This document shows positions 1 through 5,536 of a stretch of 5,536 nt of DNA, in pieces. This DNA comes from Solirubrobacterales bacterium (GTDB lineage Bacteria > Actinomycetota > Thermoleophilia > Solirubrobacterales > Solirubrobacteraceae): positions 1 to 5,536 of the forward strand of contig JACRMD010000134.1 in assembly GCA_016215085.1 (NCBI GenBank), written 5' to 3'. The position numbers and the translations under genes are program-made. Numbering within the stretch: position 1 is the first letter of the stretch; every line of letters begins with the position of its first letter. The notes beneath the pieces were generated by a model. That model worked only from the letters and a program-made list of their open reading frames with translations, searched no databases and had not been told where the DNA came from.

Positions 1-2
1 AG

Positions 3-1970
3 GACCTCGTGACCGTCAAGCAGGCCGCGGCCGCGTCGCGCAAGGACCTCGACGCCGCCCGCGCCGCCGCCTTCGCCGCGACCCGCGACCTCGAGGTGCT
101 GCGCGAGTCCGGCGGCGGCAGCGGCGAGGCCGAGGCGATCGCCGCGCTGGTCGCCGCCCGCGACGCGGTCGTCGCCCACACCGCCTCGCTGGAGACCGCG
201 GTGGCGCTCGTGCGCGACCGGCTCGTCGGCGCCGTCCGCGCGCTGCGCCGCCGGCTCGACGAGGAGCGCACCGCCCGCGTCCGCGCCGAGGGCACGGTCG
301 CCGAGCTGACGGCGGAGCTCGCCGCGCGCACCGACGCGGAGACCCGCCTGCGCGACGCCGTCGAGGCGCTGCGCCGCGACGTCGACGTCGCCAACCAGTC
401 CCGCGTCGCCGAGCGGCTGGAGGAGCTGACGGCGACCGCCGGCGCCCTGCGCTCGGGGCTGGAGGAGCGCGACGGCCTCGCCCGCGCCCTGTCGGCGATG
501 GAGGACCGCGTCGCCGAGCTGCAGTCCCGCCTGCGCGAGGAGCTCGAGGCCGAGCGCGCCGCCCGCTGGGCCGCCGAGGCCGAGCTCGAGGCCGAGCGCC
601 GCCGCGGCATCGAGGACCGCCGCGCGCTCCGCGACGCCCGCGCGGAGGCCGAGGCCGCCCGCGAGGAGGTCTACGCGACGCGCGCGCGGCTCGGCGCTTC
701 CACGGGAGGTCCGTCCGCCGACGACGCGGAGGACGCCGAGGCGCTCGCCGCGGCGCAGGCCGAGGCCGAGGAGGCGCGCGCCGACGCGGCCACCGCCCGC
801 GGCCTGCTCGCCGCCGCCCGCCAGGCCGCCGACGACGCCCGCGAGGAGGCCGCCGCCGCACGGGCCGAGCTCGAGCGGGTGCGCGAGGAGGGGCCGGCCG
901 CCACGCCGGCGATGTCCGCCGGCGCCACACTGGCATCGCTGCGCGAGACGCTCGACCGCCTGGCGGCGACGCCGCCCGACGACGCGGAGGGGCCGATCGC
1001 GTTCGACCTCGCGGCGGCGGCCGACCGGCTGCGCTCCGCCGCGCACGACATCGCACCCGCGCCGGAGCGCGAGGCGCCCGCCGCCGAGCGGGAGGCTCCG
1101 TCCCTCGAGCGCGAGGCGCTCGCCCCTGAGCGCGAGGCTCGGCCCCTCGGGCGGGAGGCTCGGCCCCTAGAGCGCGAAGCGCCCGCCCTCGGCGAATTCT
1201 CGCGGGGATCCGTGCCGCCGCCCGCCGCATCGTGGTTCGGCCCCGCCCGGGGCACGCGCACAACGCCGCTGCTGGCCCGCGACGTCGCGGCCGCGGAGGG
1301 CCCGTGGCTGCGCGACGTGCTGCTCGCCCTGGCCGGTGAGGACGCCGCGGCCGCCGAGCGGCTGATGCTCGTCCTGCTGCCCGCGCAGGCGCGGCTCGTC
1401 CGCCGGCCGGTCACGTACGACCTCGCGATCGCCGGCGGCGCGACGCACCGAGTGGCGCTCACGCGCGAGGGCGGCGAGGTCCTCGCGGCCGAGGGCCCCG
1501 CACCCGCGCGCGTCTACGGCGACCTCGCCGCGCTCCTGCCGCTGGCCACGGGCGGCGCCGCCCGGCGGCTGCCCGGCGCGGAGATCGCCGGCCGCCGGCA
1601 CCTGCGGCGGATCCTCAAGGCGCGCCGTCGTCCCGTCACGCTCGGCGAGCTCGCCGCCGCGGGCGCCGCCCCGGCACCGGAGGACCTCCTCCAGCTCGTC
1701 GCCCGCGCCACCGACACCCGCGACCTCACCGCGATCGTCGACATCGCGCTGGAGGACGGCGACAGCCACCGGCTCGCGATCGCCGACGGGCGCATCTGCG
1801 TCACCGCGCCGCTCGGGCTCGAGCCGGACGCGACGCTGCGCACGACGTCGGCCGCGCTGGCCGCGGTGCTCGGCGGCACGGCGCCCGACGGTGCCGCCGC
1901 CGTCGACGGCGACGAGAGCGCGGTGCTGGCGTTCCTGCGCGCGGTCGATCGCACGCGCGCCGGCGGCTGA
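3..1970 (+). CDS. Coiled-coil protein with two C-terminal SCP2-like domains, 5' end probably outside the window
   Basis: I do not recognise this as a named gene. The reading frame is open to the left edge. A GTG at 9 preceded by AGGA (1-4) could be a start, but the protein is already in coiled coil there, so the true start is probably upstream. Numbering from that GTG gives 653 residues. Residues about 1-310 are almost uninterrupted Ala/Arg/Glu/Leu heptad-like helix with a short Gly-rich break near 35-40. Residues 351-392 are six 7-residue EREA-type repeats. Residues about 393-418 are a Pro/Gly-rich linker. Residues about 433-540 and 543-650 resemble each other (YDLAIAGGATHRVAL against VDIALEDGDSHRLAI). 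The second has the SCP2-like pattern of DGxIxV, DATLRT, LxxVLGGT and a late GD before a final helix. No signal peptide or membrane segment is visible, so it is probably cytoplasmic. The SCP2 assignment is inference from pattern. A structural or scaffolding role is possible but unproven. It converges with the hydrolase gene. Confidence 0.8.
   Translation, partial: DLVTVKQAAAASRKDLDAARAAAFAATRDLEVLRESGGGSGEAEAIAALVAARDAVVAHTASLETAVALVRDRLVGAVRALRRRLDEERTARVRAEGTVAELTAELAARTDAETRLRDAVEALRRDVDVANQSRVAERLEELTATAGALRSGLEERDGLARALSAMEDRVAELQSRLREELEAERAARWAAEAELEAERRRGIEDRRALRDARAEAEAAREEVYATRARLGASTGGPSADDAEDAEALAAAQAEAEEARADAATARGLLAAARQAADDAREEAAAARAELERVREEGPAATPAMSAGATLASLRETLDRLAATPPDDAEGPIAFDLAAAADRLRSAAHDIAPAPEREAPAAEREAPSLEREALAPEREARPLGREARPLEREAPALGEFSRGSVPPPAASWFGPARGTRTTPLLARDVAAAEGPWLRDVLLALAGEDAAAAERLMLVLLPAQARLVRRPVTYDLAIAGGATHRVALTREGGEVLAAEGPAPARVYGDLAALLPLATGGAARRLPGAEIAGRRHLRRILKARRRPVTLGELAAAGAAPAPEDLLQLVARATDTRDLTAIVDIALEDGDSHRLAIADGRICVTAPLGLEPDATLRTTSAALAAVLGGTAPDGAAAVDGDESAVLAFLRAVDRTRAGG
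1059..1184 (+). repeat. 21-bp in-frame tandem repeat (six units) encoding EREA heptapeptides
   Basis: Six consecutive 21-bp units encode APEREAP, AAEREAP, SLEREAL, APEREAR, PLGREAR and PLEREAP. The core is gag-cgc-gag-gcg, with synonymous and conservative drift, and one unit has Gly in place of the first Glu. It lies between the long coiled coil and the C-terminal domains of the same protein. The period equals one heptad, so it may be a spacer helix or flexible charged linker. Proline in most units argues against one continuous helix. Confidence 0.85.
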
Positions 1971-1984
1971 CGCCCTCAGGCGTC
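1969..1984. terminator. Candidate bidirectional terminator hairpin between convergent genes
   Basis: GACGCC (1969-1974) and GGCGTC (1979-1984) are a perfect 6-bp inverted repeat around a CTCA loop. The hairpin overlaps both stop codons: TGA at 1968-1970 for the coiled-coil gene and the TCA complement at 1976-1978 for the hydrolase gene. It is the only place a shared terminator could sit, since the genes are 5 bp apart. There is no T-tract on either side, so intrinsic termination is uncertain and a Rho-dependent mechanism is equally possible. Confidence 0.4.
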
Positions 1985-2848
1985 CACGCGCGGAAGCGCC
2001 GCCACCTTGATGTCGCGCCCGACGCGACCGACCTCCTCCGGCACGCCGGCGAGGGCGACGCGGCGCACGAAGGTCTGGCGCCGCCCCAGGGGCGCGAAGA
2101 AGTCGTCGTAGTGGGTGGGCACGAGGATGCGCGGGTCGAGCTTGGGCAGGACGCGCTCCCAGTAGCGCGGCGTGACCTGCCGGCCGGCGACCCCGGCGAG
2201 GAACACGTCGACCGGCTCGGATCGCAGCTCCGCGTCGTCGAGGTCGGCGCTGCCCTGGTGGTAGAGCGAGATGCCGGCGACCTCGATGCGGATCCCGTAC
2301 ACGGCGCCGCACCGGTAGGCGCCCGGCGCGAGGCCGTCCAGGTGCTCGCAGGTCAGCGGTCCGTCCATCGGGACCTTGCGGCCGAACACCAGCTTCGAGT
2401 GGCGGCTGGGGACGAACCGCACGGTGAACGGCCCGAGCTCGTAGGGCCGGTGCGGGACGACCTCGACGGCGCGCTCGCCGAGTCCGTGGAGCCGCATGAG
2501 GTGGGCCAGCGACGCCGAGCCGTAGGCCCTGGTGTCGTGGCGGCGGGCGATCGCCGGCGCGTCGACCGCGTGGTCGAAGTGCGTGTGGCCGACGAGCACC
2601 CCCGCAACGGTCCCCGGCGCGGTGGCGTACCGGTCGAGCATGACCGGGTCGGGGAGCGTCCTGCGCCGCAGCAGCAGCGCGCGCAGCGGGACGCGCGAGA
2701 CGTACGGATCGACGAAGAGCGAGACGCCCTGGTAGCTCAGCCGGTAGCCCGAGACGCCCAGCCACACGACCTCCAGCCCGCCCGGCAATTCGAGAGGCAC
2801 CCGCTCGAACTCCTGAACCGCCTGTGCGTCGCTTCCCGTCCGCTCCAT
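1976..2848 (-). CDS. Metallo-beta-lactamase-fold metal-dependent hydrolase (UlaG-like)
   Basis: This 290-residue protein belongs to the metallo-beta-lactamase superfamily and is probably a cytoplasmic hydrolase of unknown substrate. After a roughly 20-residue N-terminal extension, the fold opens with LEVVWLGVSGYRLSYQGVSL and the VDPY strand (residues 25-49). The metal motif HTHFDH gives H88, H90, D92 and H93. Further candidate ligands are H150 (in PSRHSK) and H246 (in PTHYDDF). At the usual GD position the protein reads YHQGSAD (196-202), so Ser200 stands where the metal-bridging Asp normally is, with D202 nearby. No signal peptide or membrane helix is seen. The ATG at 2848 is chosen because it precedes the fold by a short stretch and has GAAGG 11 nt upstream. 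The gene lies 27 bp downstream of the MmcQ/YjbR gene on the same strand, so co-transcription is likely. UlaG-like or NAPE-PLD-like relationship is family-level only. Substrate cannot be read from sequence. Confidence 0.88.
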   Translation of the reverse strand: MERTGSDAQAVQEFERVPLELPGGLEVVWLGVSGYRLSYQGVSLFVDPYVSRVPLRALLLRRRTLPDPVMLDRYATAPGTVAGVLVGHTHFDHAVDAPAIARRHDTRAYGSASLAHLMRLHGLGERAVEVVPHRPYELGPFTVRFVPSRHSKLVFGRKVPMDGPLTCEHLDGLAPGAYRCGAVYGIRIEVAGISLYHQGSADLDDAELRSEPVDVFLAGVAGRQVTPRYWERVLPKLDPRILVPTHYDDFFAPLGRRQTFVRRVALAGVPEEVGRVGRDIKVAALPRVDA

Positions 2849-2875
2849 GACCGCCCCAACCTTCGCACGCCCGGG

Positions 2876-3265
2876 TCAGTCGCGCGCGTCGAGGAACTCG
2901 CGCACCAGCTTCGGCGGCGCCCGGGCCAGCCACGCCTCGACGACGACCTCCTCGAGGTCGTCCGCGCCGATCAGGTCCAGCTGCACGAGCACGGAGGGGT
3001 GGCCGTCGAAGTGCGGGGTCGTGAAGTAGATCCCGCTCTCGTCGGCCAGCAGCGCCTCCCTGGCGACGAGGTGCTCGACCCGCGCCCCGAGGATCGGCCC
3101 CTCCGGCGCGGCGTCGCCGAGCGCGGCGAGGTCGGACTTGCGCAGGGGACGTTCCCAGACGAACAGCTTGTCGCGGACCTTCCACATCGCATGCCCCCAG
3201 CCGACGGTCTCCACCGTCTCCGGCAGCCCCAGCGCGAGGCGCCGCACGTCGTCCCACCCGGCCAT
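2876..3265 (-). CDS. MmcQ/YjbR (DUF419) family protein
   Basis: This 129-residue protein has the full usual length of the MmcQ/YjbR family (PF04237, CyaY-like fold), which is often annotated as DNA-binding but has no firmly known biochemical role. Visible family marks are the N-terminal helix with LALGLPETVET (residues 10-20), the GHAMWKVRDKLFVWE strands (24-38), the FTTPHFDGHPSVLVQLD core (81-97), and the C-terminal EAWLARAPPKLVREF helix (110-124). The ATG at 3265 gives the normal N-terminus for the family. No clear Shine-Dalgarno precedes it, but a TAnnnT hexamer lies 6 nt upstream, which would suit a leaderless message. It is divergent from dnaE and leads a probable two-gene unit with the hydrolase gene 27 bp downstream. 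Nothing in the sequence links it to replication beyond adjacency. Confidence 0.88.
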   Translation of the reverse strand: MAGWDDVRRLALGLPETVETVGWGHAMWKVRDKLFVWERPLRKSDLAALGDAAPEGPILGARVEHLVAREALLADESGIYFTTPHFDGHPSVLVQLDLIGADDLEEVVVEAWLARAPPKLVREFLDARD

Positions 3266-3271
3266 GCGGCG

Positions 3272-3277
3272 AGCCTA
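3272..3277 (-). promoter_or_regulatory. Candidate -10 element for the MmcQ/YjbR gene
   Basis: On the minus strand the hexamer TAGGCT matches the TAnnnT form and ends 6 nt before the ATG at 3265. That places transcription start at or next to the A of the start codon, the layout of a leaderless actinobacterial message. The sequence 17 bp upstream is GAAACG (3295-3300), a poor match to TTGACA. The call is therefore weak and rests on position. Confidence 0.3.
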
Positions 3278-3326
3278 CGCGAGCCGCGGGCGCCCGTTTC
3301 CCGCACACAGCGGGCACGTTGCGCGC

Positions 3327-3354
3327 GGACCGCCGCGGGGGCGCCCCGCCGTCC
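3327..3354. other. GC-rich stem-loop upstream of dnaE
   Basis: GCGGGG (3335-3340) pairs perfectly with CCCCGC (3344-3349) around a 3-nt loop. An outer GGAC/GTCC pair (3327-3330 with 3351-3354) extends it across a small asymmetric internal loop. It ends 11 bp before the candidate dnaE -10, so it would overlap the -35/spacer zone of that promoter. It could be an operator or simply GC-rich chance structure. No T-tract supports a terminator. Confidence 0.3.
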
Positions 3355-3365
3355 GGCCCGCCACC

Positions 3366-3371
3366 TATCCT
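3366..3371 (+). promoter_or_regulatory. Candidate -10 element for dnaE
   Basis: TATCCT matches TATAAT at four of six positions and is one of the few A/T-containing stretches in the spacer. It ends 10 nt before the GTG at 3382, implying a leader of only a few bases. No purine-rich Shine-Dalgarno sits before the GTG (only CGGACGCCCC), which fits a very short or leaderless transcript. No convincing -35 is seen at the expected spacing. Confidence 0.35.
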
Positions 3372-3381
3372 CGGACGCCCC

Positions 3382-5536
<2,155 letters not shown>

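Larger units (their letters stand above)
3266..3381. promoter_or_regulatory. Divergent intergenic region between MmcQ/YjbR gene and dnaE
   Basis: This 116-bp spacer is the only non-coding DNA of note in the window and must carry promoters for both flanking genes unless they are read through from elsewhere. It contains a TAnnnT hexamer facing each way (3272-3277 minus, 3366-3371 plus), a perfect 10-bp palindrome CGGGCGCCCG (3287-3296), an inverted repeat CCCGC-ACACA-GCGGG (3300-3314), and a GC stem-loop (3327-3354). Inverted repeats are common by chance in DNA this GC-rich, so an operator role is inference only. Confidence 0.55.

Noticed and set aside
1194..1211. EcoRI (GAATTC) and BamHI (GGATCC) sites within 18 bp, suggesting a cloning scar
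   Set aside because: They lie in frame within the Pro-rich linker, composition and frame continue smoothly on both sides, and no vector sequence is seen. Chance is the simpler reading.
16..1462. Long minus-strand open frames opposite the coiled-coil gene
   Set aside because: Arg/Ala/Pro/Ser-rich translations are shadows of the GC-rich helical coding sequence.
3300..3314. CCCGC-ACACA-GCGGG as a rho-independent terminator
   Set aside because: The stem is only 5 bp, there is no T-tract, and no gene ends nearby; both neighbours start here.

Overview
The window is very GC-rich DNA, with almost every third codon position G or C. It reads as a high-GC actinobacterial chromosome. The wording of the DnaE palm (a GKMFPRAATRDAARVLG block where most DnaE proteins have GT-x-x-AKA) and the Ala/Arg/Glu-rich proteins recall the Solirubrobacterales/Thermoleophilia branch. 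That placement is from memory and not proven here. There are no mobile elements, tRNA or rRNA genes, or CRISPR repeats.

Layout from left to right. (1) A + strand gene running off the left edge and ending at 1970 encodes a long Ala/Arg/Glu-rich coiled coil, a linker made of 7-residue EREA-type repeats, and two C-terminal segments that resemble each other and look SCP2-like. (2) Converging on it with a 5-bp gap is a minus-strand gene (1976-2848) for a metallo-beta-lactamase-fold hydrolase. (3) Upstream of that on the same strand, 27 bp away and probably in one transcript, is a small MmcQ/YjbR (DUF419) family protein (2876-3265). (4) A 116-bp divergent spacer (3266-3381) carries candidate promoter elements and GC-rich inverted repeats. 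(5) From a GTG at 3382 to the right edge runs the first 718 codons of dnaE, the replicative DNA polymerase III alpha subunit. All nine PHP-domain metal ligands and all three polymerase aspartates are present.

The genes do not form an obvious pathway. dnaE is a housekeeping replication gene. The MmcQ/YjbR and hydrolase genes form a small two-gene unit of unknown substrate. The coiled-coil protein is uncharacterised and has the most unusual architecture here. I see no convincing new defence, mobile or RNA-based system. The points most worth following are the tandem SCP2-like/coiled-coil protein, the hydrolase with an apparently missing metal-bridging Asp, the intact PHP proofreading site in DnaE, and the compact dnaE/MmcQ spacer.
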